Shown: piece after piece, positions 56,530 through 64,000 of the stretch
Numbering within the stretch: position 1 is the first letter of the stretch
How the letters are laid out: each line of letters begins with the position of its first letter
Source of the DNA: Rhodobacter viridis
GTDB lineage: Bacteria > Pseudomonadota > Alphaproteobacteria > Rhodobacterales > Rhodobacteraceae
Length of the DNA stretch: 64,000 nucleotides
Assembly: GCF_003217355.1 (NCBI RefSeq)
Contig: NZ_QJTK01000002.1
Span: 62,001 to 126,000 of the forward strand
Direction of reading: 5' to 3'
Notes under the pieces: model-generated
Told to the model about the DNA's origin: nothing
The model's database searches: none
The model's input: the letters and a program-made list of their open reading frames with translations, nothing else
Program-made: the position numbers and the translations under genes

Positions 56530-56859
56530 ATGATCGATTGGGAACGGGTCGCCGAGTTGCGATCCGAAATCGGCGCCGAAGGGTTTGCCGAAGTGTTGGA
56601 GCTTTTTCTCGACGAGGTCGAGAATGTGGTGATGAACCTTGGCCACCGCCCCGACAAGCTGGGCGACGAGCTGCATTTCCTCAAGGGTTCGGCCTGGAAT
56701 CTGGGGTTCCGCGACTTCGGGGCCATCTGTCAGGACGGCGAACGCCGCTGCGCCGCGGGCAATGCCGCGACGGTCGACATTCCCGCCGTGCTCGACTGCT
56801 ATGGCCGCTCGAAGGACATCTTCATGGGCCGGGTCGACGAATTCCTGTCCGCCGCCTGA
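56530..56859 (+). CDS. Hpt domain histidine phosphotransfer protein
   Basis: A 109-residue all-helical Hpt protein. The phosphorylatable His49 sits in ELHFLKGSAWNLGF, the classic Hpt pattern. The ATG at 56530 has GGAGGG eight bases upstream (the first GTG at 56518 lies within that site). It is divergent from the receiver-PP2C gene with about 130 bases between, so it is a good candidate to pass phosphate to or from that receiver. It converges on ilvA with three bases between stops. Confidence 0.9.
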   Translation: MIDWERVAELRSEIGAEGFAEVLELFLDEVENVVMNLGHRPDKLGDELHFLKGSAWNLGFRDFGAICQDGERRCAAGNAATVDIPAVLDCYGRSKDIFMGRVDEFLSAA

Positions 56860-56862
56860 GGC

Positions 56863-58110
56863 TCAGATCAGGAATTCGGCGATCGCCGAATCGTCGGTGA
56901 TGTCGCGGTAATCGAAGCCCGCGGCATCCAATTTCTGCGTCAGCGCATCAAAAGCGCCTGCCTGCTTCGTCTCGATGCCGATCAGCACCGAGCCGAAGTT
57001 GCGGGCGGATTTCTTCAGATATTCGAACCGCGCGATGTCATCTTCGGGGCCGAGCATCGACAGGAATTCGCGCAGCGCGCCGGGCCGTTGCGGCATCCGC
57101 AGGATGAAATACTTCTTCAGCCCCGAATAGCGCTGTGCCCGTTCCTTGACCTCGGGCAGGCGCTCGAAGTCGAAATTGCCGCCTGAGGTCAGGCAGACGA
57201 CGGTCTTGCCGCGGATCTCTTCGGCCAGTTCGGGCAGCACGTTCAGCGCCAGCGCCCCGGCCGGTTCCAGCACGATACCCTCGTGGTTCAGCATCTCGAG
57301 CATGGTCAGGCAGATCCGATCCTCGGGCGCGAGCAGGATCTCGGCGGGGGTCACCCAGTCGAGCGCGGCAAGCGGCAGCGCCCCGATCCGGGCCACGGCC
57401 GCGCCGTCAACGAAGCTGTTGACATGTTTCAGCGTCACCGGCTCGCCCGCGGCCACTGCCGCGGTCAGACTGGCGCCGCCCAAAGGCTCGACGAAGCGAT
57501 ACTGCGTCTGCGGCGCCGTCGCGCGCAGATACCCCGTGACGCCCGCCGACAGACCACCGCCACCGACCGGCAGGATCACCAGATCGGGGGCCTTGCCGAG
57601 CTGATCGAGGATCTCGACGCCGACCGAGGCCTGACCTTCGATCACATTCTCATCGTCGAAGGGCGACAGGAAATGCGCCCCCACCTCGGCACAGAATTTC
57701 TGCGAAGCCGCCAGCGTCTGATCGAAATAATCGCCCGTCAGCACGATCTCGACCGCATCGCCACCAAAGGTGCGGGTCTTGTCGATCTTCTGCTGCGGCG
57801 TCGTCACCGGCATGAAGATCGTCCCCCGCACACCGAAATGGCGGCAGGCAAAGGCGACGCCCTGCGCATGGTTGCCCGCGCTGGCACAGACGAACTGCCG
57901 TGCCTCGGGGTTGACCTCCAGCAGCTTGCGCATCGCGGTGAAGGCGCCGCGCAGCTTGTAGCTGCGCACCGGCGTCAGATCCTCGCGCTTGAGCCAGATA
58001 TCGGCCTCGTAGCGTTTGGACAGGAATTCGTTGCGCTGCAGCGGCGTCGGCTCGAAGAGCGTGCGCAGGGCGCGGGTGGCGGCAAGGGCGGCAAGGGCAA
58101 ACTGGGTCAT
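56863..58110 (-). CDS. ilvA: threonine ammonia-lyase (threonine dehydratase)
   Basis: A 415-residue PLP enzyme that makes 2-oxobutyrate from threonine for isoleucine synthesis. The PLP lysine is Lys52 in VRSYKLRGAF, the phosphate-binding PVGGGGLSAG is present, and the end has an ACT-like regulatory domain (MPQRPGALREFLSMLG, then FGSVLIGIETK). The single ACT-type domain and length fit the shorter IlvA form. The ATG at 58110 (MTQFALAALAA) is chosen over a further upstream start. It converges on the Hpt gene. Confidence 0.93.
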   Translation of the reverse strand: MTQFALAALAATRALRTLFEPTPLQRNEFLSKRYEADIWLKREDLTPVRSYKLRGAFTAMRKLLEVNPEARQFVCASAGNHAQGVAFACRHFGVRGTIFMPVTTPQQKIDKTRTFGGDAVEIVLTGDYFDQTLAASQKFCAEVGAHFLSPFDDENVIEGQASVGVEILDQLGKAPDLVILPVGGGGLSAGVTGYLRATAPQTQYRFVEPLGGASLTAAVAAGEPVTLKHVNSFVDGAAVARIGALPLAALDWVTPAEILLAPEDRICLTMLEMLNHEGIVLEPAGALALNVLPELAEEIRGKTVVCLTSGGNFDFERLPEVKERAQRYSGLKKYFILRMPQRPGALREFLSMLGPEDDIARFEYLKKSARNFGSVLIGIETKQAGAFDALTQKLDAAGFDYRDITDDSAIAEFLI

Positions 58111-58219
58111 GTGCCGATTAGACCCGTCGCTCGCGCTTTGGCAAGCACCGAACGCGCGGGGCGGCGACGCACCCCAGACCGGGAGCCGGGCCGAATTCGG
58201 GAAAACTCTAAATAATTCC

Positions 58220-58255
58220 GAAACAATCACGCCGCGACGACGCGGATTGTTTCCG
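58220..58255 (+). promoter_or_regulatory. inverted repeat upstream of the RTX propeller gene
   Basis: GAAACAATC (58220-58228) and GATTGTTTC (58245-58253) form a perfect 9-bp inverted repeat with a GC-rich middle. The right arm runs into the motif ATTGTTTCCG shared with the adhesin upstream region. It lies about 35-70 bases before the RTX gene start. Confidence 0.4.
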
Positions 58256-58290
58256 TTATGTTCCCAATATGCTCACAGAGAGGGTACACG

Positions 58291-60930
58291 ATGCGGATCG
58301 AGTTTTCGAGACGTTTCGAGTCTGGTTTTTCTTTGCTCGACACGAATATCGAACGGCTCGAGATCACCGTGACGGCCTCGGGAACGTTCCTCTACAGCGA
58401 GACCGGCAGCAATGGCGGCATCGTCGCCTGGCGGGTCGATGGCGGCGCCGTGCCCAATGTCGTCGACAGTTTCTACTTCCCGGGCAGCCTCGCCTCGATG
58501 GCGGTGCTCGATCTGTCCTGGGCGACCTTCAACGGCTACACGCGGATCATCTTCGGCGTCACCCAGGGCGGGGACCTGCTGACCAGCAATTCCGCCGGGC
58601 CCGGCGATCTGGACCGGCAGACGACGGTGCGGCTCGACGATGCGCATTCGCCCTGGCTGCAGAACGGGCTGCTGACGGCGGAAATCGCCAGCGGGGCCGA
58701 CATGATCTATGTGGCCGATGCAATCAGCGGCGCGCTGAACGGCTATGCGATCGACCGCGACGGCATTCCGCGCTGGGTCTCTGCCACGGCCAGCCCCTCG
58801 GGCGCGGCTTCGGCAACACAGGTGCTGCTCGATCGGGTGAGCGTCGCAGGGACGGAGTTCCTGTTGCGCGCCGATGGCAGTTTCGACGGCGTCGCCTGCT
58901 ATGCAATCGGCGCGACCGGGACCCTGGTGCAGGTCGGTTCGCTTGGGGCCGCGAACGGGCTTGGCGTCAACGATCCCACGGCGATGGCCACGGTCAGCGC
59001 GTTTGGCAAGACTTTCGTGCTGCTGGGCGCGGGCGGCAGCAGCACGATTTCGGTGATGGAGCTGACGGCAACCGGCAGCCTGCGCCCGACCGATCACCTG
59101 CTCGACACGCGCGACAGTCGGTTCGGCACCCTCACCGTGCTGAAGGCGGTCGCGGTCGAGGGGCGGGTCTTCGTGGTGGCGGGCGGTGGCGATGACGGGC
59201 TGACCTTGTTCACGCTTCTGCCCGACGGTCGGCTGGTGCAGCTGCAGGTGCTGGAACAGGAACCCGGCCTCGGGCTCGAGAATATCACCGCGCTGGCGAT
59301 GACGGTGGTGGGCAGCGAAATTCGCCTGTTCGTTTCCTCCGGGGCCGAGACGGGGCTGAGCCTTCTGCGCATCGATCTGGGCGATCTGGGCGCGACCGTG
59401 AACGGGACTGTCACCGGCAGTACGCGCCGCGACGGCTCGGCGGGCGATGATCTGCTGATCTCGAACAGCTCTGGTCAGGATACGCTGATGGGCCTCGCGG
59501 GAGAAGATGTGCTGGTCTCGGGTCCGGGCAGCACGCAGATGTTCGGCGGCGACGGCAACGACCTCTTCGTGATCCGCAGCTCGGGCAACCGGCAATATGT
59601 GATGGATTACACCCCCGGCGACCGTATCGACCTCAGCGGCCTGCCGATGCTGCATTCGACCGCGCAGCTGACCGCGACGCCCACCAGCCGCGGCATCCTG
59701 CTGACCTATTTCGGTATCGAGATCGAGATCGTTTCCAGCACCGGGCAACCGCTGTCGCTGGGCGATATCTGGTCGGGGCTCGGCTTCGGCCTACCCGACC
59801 GGGTGATCGTGCTCGGCGAACTCGATGGCGAACGGCTGCAGGCCGGTCAGAGCGGTGGCGTCCTGGAGGGCACGATCGGCCGCGACACCTTGCTGGGCGG
59901 TCGAGGCAACGACACGATCCACGGCCTCGGATCGAGCGACCAGATCCGCGGCGGCGAGGGCCGCGACGTGATCGAGGGCGATGGCGGCAATGACACGATC
60001 TTCGGCGATGCCGGCAACGACTTTCTGGACGGCGGGGATGGCGCGAACAAGCTGGACGGCGGCAACGGCAATGACACGCTGATCGGGGGCATGGATGGTG
60101 ATCTGCTCAATGGCTGGTTCAATGCCGATTCCCTCGTTGGGAACGCGGGCGACGATACGATTTACGGCTCCAGCGGCGCCGATACCGTGCTGGCAGGTGC
60201 GGGCAACGACCGGATCAGCGGCGGGCGCGATGCCGACAGCATCGCGGCCGGAGAGGGCGATGATCGGGTGAACGGGTCGCTTGGCAATGACACGATCCTG
60301 GGCGAGGCGGGCAACGACACGATCAAGGGCGGCGCCGGCGACGATCGGATCGCGGACAGCGACGGCGCCAACCTGATCAACGCGGGCGCGGGCGCGGATA
60401 CGGTTCTGGCTGGACCGGGAAACGATACGATCATCGGCGGGGCAGAGAGCGGACTGGACCCGGATCTGGCCGACAGCCTGTCGGGCGGCGGCGGCAATGA
60501 TCGGATCTGGGGCGGCGCGGGCGCGGATACGCTGCGGGGCGACAGTTCCAACGACACGTTGCGCGGCGGCAGCGCGGGCGATCTGATCGATGGCGGCAGC
60601 GGCAATGACTGGCTTTATGGCGACGCCGGGGATGACACGCTGATCGGCGGACCCGGCAGCGACCTTTTCCTGCATGATGGTCGAACCGTCTCCGGCACGG
60701 ACTGGATCACCGACGGCATGGCCGAGGACAGGTTTGTTTTCCTGCGCCCCTCCGCCAGCATTGCCGACATCGGACTGCGCTGGGTCGATCTGGGCGGCGA
60801 CGGCGATGTGCGCGACGTGCAGATCATCTACCGCCCCACCGGCATGGCGATCTGGACGGTGATCGATGCCGAAAGCCTACAGCGCCTGGCCCTGCAGATC
60901 GGCACCGAAACGCATTATCTGCTGGTGTAA
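58291..60930 (+). CDS. beta-propeller RTX calcium-binding protein, probable type I secretion substrate
   Basis: An 879-residue protein without a Sec signal. Residues 1-370 show repeats of the beta-propeller/lactonase type (GSNGGIVAWRVDGGA, GLTLFTLLPDGRLVQL, then TALAMTVVGSEIRLFVS). Residues about 380-433 hold a short RTX block, and about 530-795 hold more than twenty GGxGxDxxx nonapeptides (GNDTIHGLGSSDQIRGGEGR, GNDTLIGGMDGDLLNG). The C-terminus is a non-repeat tail ending HYLLV, with the hydrophobic end usual in type I substrates. AGAGAGGG precedes the ATG at 58291. It has no transporter of its own beside it; the adhesin secretion system 3 kb away could serve. Confidence 0.87.
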   Translation: MRIEFSRRFESGFSLLDTNIERLEITVTASGTFLYSETGSNGGIVAWRVDGGAVPNVVDSFYFPGSLASMAVLDLSWATFNGYTRIIFGVTQGGDLLTSNSAGPGDLDRQTTVRLDDAHSPWLQNGLLTAEIASGADMIYVADAISGALNGYAIDRDGIPRWVSATASPSGAASATQVLLDRVSVAGTEFLLRADGSFDGVACYAIGATGTLVQVGSLGAANGLGVNDPTAMATVSAFGKTFVLLGAGGSSTISVMELTATGSLRPTDHLLDTRDSRFGTLTVLKAVAVEGRVFVVAGGGDDGLTLFTLLPDGRLVQLQVLEQEPGLGLENITALAMTVVGSEIRLFVSSGAETGLSLLRIDLGDLGATVNGTVTGSTRRDGSAGDDLLISNSSGQDTLMGLAGEDVLVSGPGSTQMFGGDGNDLFVIRSSGNRQYVMDYTPGDRIDLSGLPMLHSTAQLTATPTSRGILLTYFGIEIEIVSSTGQPLSLGDIWSGLGFGLPDRVIVLGELDGERLQAGQSGGVLEGTIGRDTLLGGRGNDTIHGLGSSDQIRGGEGRDVIEGDGGNDTIFGDAGNDFLDGGDGANKLDGGNGNDTLIGGMDGDLLNGWFNADSLVGNAGDDTIYGSSGADTVLAGAGNDRISGGRDADSIAAGEGDDRVNGSLGNDTILGEAGNDTIKGGAGDDRIADSDGANLINAGAGADTVLAGPGNDTIIGGAESGLDPDLADSLSGGGGNDRIWGGAGADTLRGDSSNDTLRGGSAGDLIDGGSGNDWLYGDAGDDTLIGGPGSDLFLHDGRTVSGTDWITDGMAEDRFVFLRPSASIADIGLRWVDLGGDGDVRDVQIIYRPTGMAIWTVIDAESLQRLALQIGTETHYLLV

Positions 60931-60999
60931 TGTGCCGGGTGACTTTGCATCGGGCAGTTGTTAAGCAAACGCGGAAACCCAGCCGCAACGAGGACCGCG

Positions 61000-61563
61000 A
61001 TGCTCGTCGAAGACACGCCGCTTGCCGGTGTCAAACTCATCACCCCGCGCCGCTTCGGCGATCACCGGGGCTTCTTTTCCGAAAGCTATTCGGCCAAGGC
61101 GCTGGCTGAACATGGCGTCGACACCGTCTTCGTGCAGGACAACCATTCGGTCTCGATGACGGTGGGCACGATCCGCGGCCTGCATTTCCAGAACCCGCCG
61201 CATGCCCAGGACAAGCTGGTGCGCTGTGGCAAGGGCTGCCTGTTCGATGTGGCGGTCGACATCCGCAAGGGCTCGCCCACCTACGGGCACTGGTTCGGCG
61301 CCGAGCTTTCCTTTGAAAACGGCCGCCAGCTGCTGATCCCGAAGGGCTTCGCGCATGGCTTCGTCACCCGCCTGCCCGAGACCGAGATCATCTACAAATG
61401 CTCGGACTACTATCACCCGGAAACCGAGGGCGCACTGATCTGGAACGATCCCGACATCGGCATCGACTGGACGATGGGCGATCTCGAGCCTGTGCTCTCG
61501 GCCAAGGATGCGGTCGCGGGCCGGATCGCCGATTTCGACAGCGCCTTCAGCTGGCAGGGCTGA
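61000..61563 (+). CDS. rfbC: dTDP-4-dehydrorhamnose 3,5-epimerase
   Basis: A 187-residue RmlC, which epimerises C3 and C5 of dTDP-4-keto-6-deoxyglucose in dTDP-L-rhamnose synthesis. Visible are FGDHRGFFSES, the catalytic His in IRGLHFQNPPHAQDKLVRC, DVAVDIRKGSPTYGHW and the tyrosine-containing YKCSDYYHPETEG. ACGAGGA lies before the ATG at 61000; an in-frame start 42 bases earlier is weaker. First visible gene of a rhamnose operon. Confidence 0.94.
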   Translation: MLVEDTPLAGVKLITPRRFGDHRGFFSESYSAKALAEHGVDTVFVQDNHSVSMTVGTIRGLHFQNPPHAQDKLVRCGKGCLFDVAVDIRKGSPTYGHWFGAELSFENGRQLLIPKGFAHGFVTRLPETEIIYKCSDYYHPETEGALIWNDPDIGIDWTMGDLEPVLSAKDAVAGRIADFDSAFSWQG

Positions 61564-61571
61564 GGTCAAGC

Positions 61572-61611
61572 GCCGCAACTGCAATGCTCGGTTGTCCTTT
61601 GCAGTTGCGGC
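61572..61611. promoter_or_regulatory. 13-bp inverted repeat between rfbC and rfbB
   Basis: GCCGCAACTGCAA (61572-61584), 14-base loop, TTGCAGTTGCGGC (61599-61611), perfect complement. There is no T-run, so it is unlikely to be a terminator; it may cap the rfbC message or bind a protein. Confidence 0.6.
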
Positions 61612-61650
61612 AAGTAAGCCTGTTTCAAACCGGAAGAAATGGAATTTGCC

Positions 61651-62700
61651 ATGAAGATTCTCGTGACGGGAGGGGCGGGGTTCATCGGCTCCGCCGTGGT
61701 GCGTCTGGCGATCGCGCGCGGGCATGCCGTCGTCAATGTCGATGCGCTGACCTATGCCGCCTGTCTCGACAACGTGGCTTCGGTGGCTTCCTCCCCGCTT
61801 TATGCGTTTGAACAGGCCGACATCCGCGACGGCGCGGCGATCGCTGCGATCCTTGATCGGCATCAACCCGATGCGGTGATGCATCTGGCCGCCGAAAGCC
61901 ATGTCGACCGCTCGATCGACGGGCCGGGCGTCTTCATCGAGACGAACGTGATGGGCACCTATCAGATGCTGCAGGCCGCGCGGCAGTATTGGGAGGGCCG
62001 CGGCCGTCCCGAGAGCTTCCGCTTCCACCACATCTCGACCGACGAGGTCTTCGGATCGCTGCCGCATGACCCCTCCGTGAAATTCACCGAGGATACGCCC
62101 TACGATCCGCGCAGCCCCTATTCGGCCTCGAAGGCGGGCTCGGATCATCTGGTCCGCGCCTGGCACGAGACCTATGGCCTGCCGGTCGTGCTGACGAATT
62201 GCTCGAACAACTATGGCCCGTTCCATTTCCCGGAAAAGCTCATTCCGGTGATCATCCTGAACGCGCTCGCGGGAAAAACCCTGCCGATCTATGGCGACGG
62301 TTCGAACATCCGCGACTGGCTTTATGTCGAAGATCACGCCGATGCGCTTTTGACCGTGGTCGAAAAGGGCCAGGTCGGGCGCAGCTACAACATCGGTGGC
62401 GAGAACGAGCGCACGAACCTCGAACTGGTGCGCACGCTCTGCGCCATTCTCGACCGCAAGCAACCGAAAGCCTCGGGCAGCTATGCCGATCAGATCACCT
62501 TCGTCACCGACCGGCCCGGCCATGATGCGCGCTATGCGATCGATCCGACGCGGATCCGCGCCGAACTGGGCTGGCGGCCCTCGGTGACGGTCGAAGAGGG
62601 GCTTGAGCGCACCGTCGACTGGTATCTGGCGCATGAAAGCTGGTGGCGGCCGCTGCAAGAGCGCGACGGCGTCGGCAAACGGCTGGGGGTCAAGGCGTGA
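61651..62700 (+). CDS. rfbB: dTDP-glucose 4,6-dehydratase
   Basis: A 349-residue short-chain dehydrogenase-type RmlB, which forms dTDP-4-keto-6-deoxyglucose, the step before RmlC. The NAD motif [40 protein letters not shown], the catalytic [15 protein letters not shown] and [15 protein letters not shown] are all present. ATG 61651 gives the family N-terminus; an ATG four codons earlier is possible. It overlaps the next gene (GTGA). Confidence 0.95.
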   Translation: MKILVTGGAGFIGSAVVRLAIARGHAVVNVDALTYAACLDNVASVASSPLYAFEQADIRDGAAIAAILDRHQPDAVMHLAAESHVDRSIDGPGVFIETNVMGTYQMLQAARQYWEGRGRPESFRFHHISTDEVFGSLPHDPSVKFTEDTPYDPRSPYSASKAGSDHLVRAWHETYGLPVVLTNCSNNYGPFHFPEKLIPVIILNALAGKTLPIYGDGSNIRDWLYVEDHADALLTVVEKGQVGRSYNIGGENERTNLELVRTLCAILDRKQPKASGSYADQITFVTDRPGHDARYAIDPTRIRAELGWRPSVTVEEGLERTVDWYLAHESWWRPLQERDGVGKRLGVKA

Positions 62701-63380
62701 CGGAAACGCGCAAGGGCACGCTCTGGCTGCATGTCGGCACCCACAAGACCGGGACGACCTCGATCCAGAGGGCCTTGCAGCTTTCGGCCGACCGGCTGCG
62801 ACAGGCGAATGTGGCGACGCATCCCGAAAAGAACGCCTGGGCGCTCGCCAACACCTTCCTGCGCCCCGAAGTGCGCTCGACCCCGCGGCTGAGCGGCGGG
62901 CATCCCCTGCCCGATCTCGCACAGCTCGAGGGGGTTCACGCCGAAATCGCGGCCGCCCGCGGCACCGCACCGGACATGGTCATCAGCAGCGAGGAATTCT
63001 GTCTGCTGCGCACGCCGCTTGAAGCATTTGCGCTGAAGACCGCGCTGGGCGCGGGGTTTGACAGGATCGTGCCGTTGATCGCGCTGCGGAAGCTGGAGGA
63101 TTGGCGCGCCTCGCGCGCAAATCAGTTGCGCAAGACCGGCAACTGGGAGGCGCAAAAGGCGCTGCCGGACGAACAAAGCACCGATGGCGCCTGGTATTAT
63201 GACATCGCCGCCCTCCTGAGGTTCTGGCAGGGGATCGGCACGCCGGTGGTGCTCGACTACGACCGGATCTGCGCCGAGGAGGGCGATGTCCTGCCCGCTT
63301 TTGCGCGCATCATCGGCCAGCCCGGTCTGTTCGACGGCCTCGACATCCGTCTCAACACGCGCAAGAGGGATTTGGAATGA
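62697..63380 (+). CDS. sulfotransferase-like P-loop protein
   Basis: A 227-residue protein starting at GTG in a GTGA overlap with rfbB. The N-terminus [16 protein letters not shown] (about residues 12-27) is the 5'-phosphosulfate-binding loop of sulfotransferases that use [13 protein letters not shown] and the helix [21 protein letters not shown] follow, then [12 protein letters not shown] and VVLDYDRIC, in line with a short sulfotransferase-like fold. The acceptor is unknown. Being locked between rfbB and rfbD by overlaps on both sides, it should act in the same surface-polysaccharide pathway. Confidence 0.72.
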   Translation: MTETRKGTLWLHVGTHKTGTTSIQRALQLSADRLRQANVATHPEKNAWALANTFLRPEVRSTPRLSGGHPLPDLAQLEGVHAEIAAARGTAPDMVISSEEFCLLRTPLEAFALKTALGAGFDRIVPLIALRKLEDWRASRANQLRKTGNWEAQKALPDEQSTDGAWYYDIAALLRFWQGIGTPVVLDYDRICAEEGDVLPAFARIIGQPGLFDGLDIRLNTRKRDLE

Positions 63381-64000
63381 GGGTTCTCGTTTTCGGCAAG
63401 ACCGGACAGGTGGCGCAGGAACTGCAGCGCCTGCTGCCCGCGGCGATCTTTCTGGGCCGCGAGGCAGCAGATCTGAGCGACCCGGCCGCCTGCGCGCAGG
63501 CGATCCGCGACAGCGACGCCGAGGTGGTGATCAATGCCGCGGCCTGGACGGCCGTCGACAAGGCCGAGACCGAGGAAGCCGCGGCCACCGTCGTCAATGG
63601 CGAGGCCCCGGCAGCCATGGCCCGGGCCTGTGCGGAAAAGGGCCTCCCCTTCCTGCACATCTCGACCGATTACGTCTTTTCCGGCGAAGGCACGACACCT
63701 TGGGTCGAGACCGATCCGGTGGCGCCGTCGAATGCCTATGGCCGCAGCAAGCTCGCGGGCGAGATCGGCACCCGTGCGGCGGGCGGCAACACCGCGATCC
63801 TGCGTACCAGCTGGGTGTTCTCGGCGCATGGGGCGAATTTCGTGAAGACCATGCTGCGGCTGAGCGAGACCCGCGATGCGCTGAACGTGGTCGAGGATCA
63901 GATCGGCGGTCCGACCCCCGCGGCCGACATCGCGGCGGCATTGGTCGTGATGGCGCAAAAGATGGTCGCCGGGCAGCCGGGCGGCACCTATCACTTCGGC
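63377..64000 (+). CDS. rfbD: dTDP-4-dehydrorhamnose reductase (3' end beyond window)
   Basis: The first 208 codons of RmlD, which reduces the epimerised sugar to dTDP-L-rhamnose. Visible are VLVFGKTGQVAQEL (NAD(P)H loop), NAAAWTAVDKAE, FLHISTDYVFSGEG, YGRSKLAGEI with the catalytic Tyr and Lys, and LRTSWVFSAHGANFVKTML. The ATG overlaps the stop of the sulfotransferase-like gene. The frame is still open at the window end. The missing partner rfbA probably lies downstream. Confidence 0.94.
   Translation, partial: MRVLVFGKTGQVAQELQRLLPAAIFLGREAADLSDPAACAQAIRDSDAEVVINAAAWTAVDKAETEEAAATVVNGEAPAAMARACAEKGLPFLHISTDYVFSGEGTTPWVETDPVAPSNAYGRSKLAGEIGTRAAGGNTAILRTSWVFSAHGANFVKTMLRLSETRDALNVVEDQIGGPTPAADIAAALVVMAQKMVAGQPGGTYHFG

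Overview
The window looks like a piece of the main chromosome of a purple non-sulfur alphaproteobacterium of the Rhodobacteraceae, most likely Rhodobacter capsulatus or a close relative. The evidence is the base composition (about two-thirds G+C by eye), the codon use, a CcrM-type GANTC methyltransferase, an RpoH-type dnaK promoter of alphaproteobacterial form, a carboxynorspermidine/carboxyspermidine polyamine route, and family-typical neighbourhoods (kdtA-lpxK, rimP-nusA-ylxR-infB, secA next to a parvulin and argJ). The species name is an inference. Coding density is very high: no stretch over 300 bases lacks a gene, and I see no rRNA, tRNA, insertion sequence, prophage or CRISPR array.

Layout. 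1-4059: end of a sugar isomerase, a DUF4170 protein, lipid A genes kdtA and lpxK, then on the other strand a DsbA-like oxidoreductase and a DUF721 protein. 4141-10081: mutY, alkB, the heat-shock pair dnaK-dnaJ, and radC. 10078-17234: an exported protein, secA, a parvulin, argJ with an unusual N-terminal extension, a mutT-like gene and a 45-residue conserved-looking mini-gene. 17322-22814: the transcription/translation operon rimP-nusA-ylxR-infB behind a promoter and an attenuator-like leader. 22828-26517: pip, ubiG, a mogA/moaB-type gene, argG. 26625-30464: a GH114 glycosidase fused to RTX repeats beside two polyamine genes. 30552-37408: a membrane-bound winged-helix protein, rnhB, ccrM, a marR regulator, a nitrilase-family enzyme, glutaredoxin, comF and a methyltransferase-like protein. 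37506-46485: hemH, two L,D-transpeptidases around a CAP-domain lipoprotein, a 23S rRNA-type methyltransferase, an ABC exporter, a CCA-adding enzyme, a CoA-pyrophosphatase-type Nudix protein and hslO.

46579-60930 is the most distinctive part. A 1042-residue BapA/LapA-like surface protein with thirty 18-bp tandem repeats is followed at once by its own type I secretion system (lipoprotein TolC, LapB-like ABC ATPase, HlyD adaptor). A receiver-PP2C phosphatase and an Hpt phosphotransfer protein form a divergent signalling pair next to it, then come ilvA and a beta-propeller RTX protein that is probably another type I substrate. Two of the surface-protein genes share a 10-bp upstream motif. 61000-64000 starts a dTDP-rhamnose operon (rfbC, rfbB, a sulfotransferase-like gene, rfbD) that runs off the window. 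Together, this right-hand third reads as a cell-surface, adhesion and exopolysaccharide region, while the left two-thirds is housekeeping.
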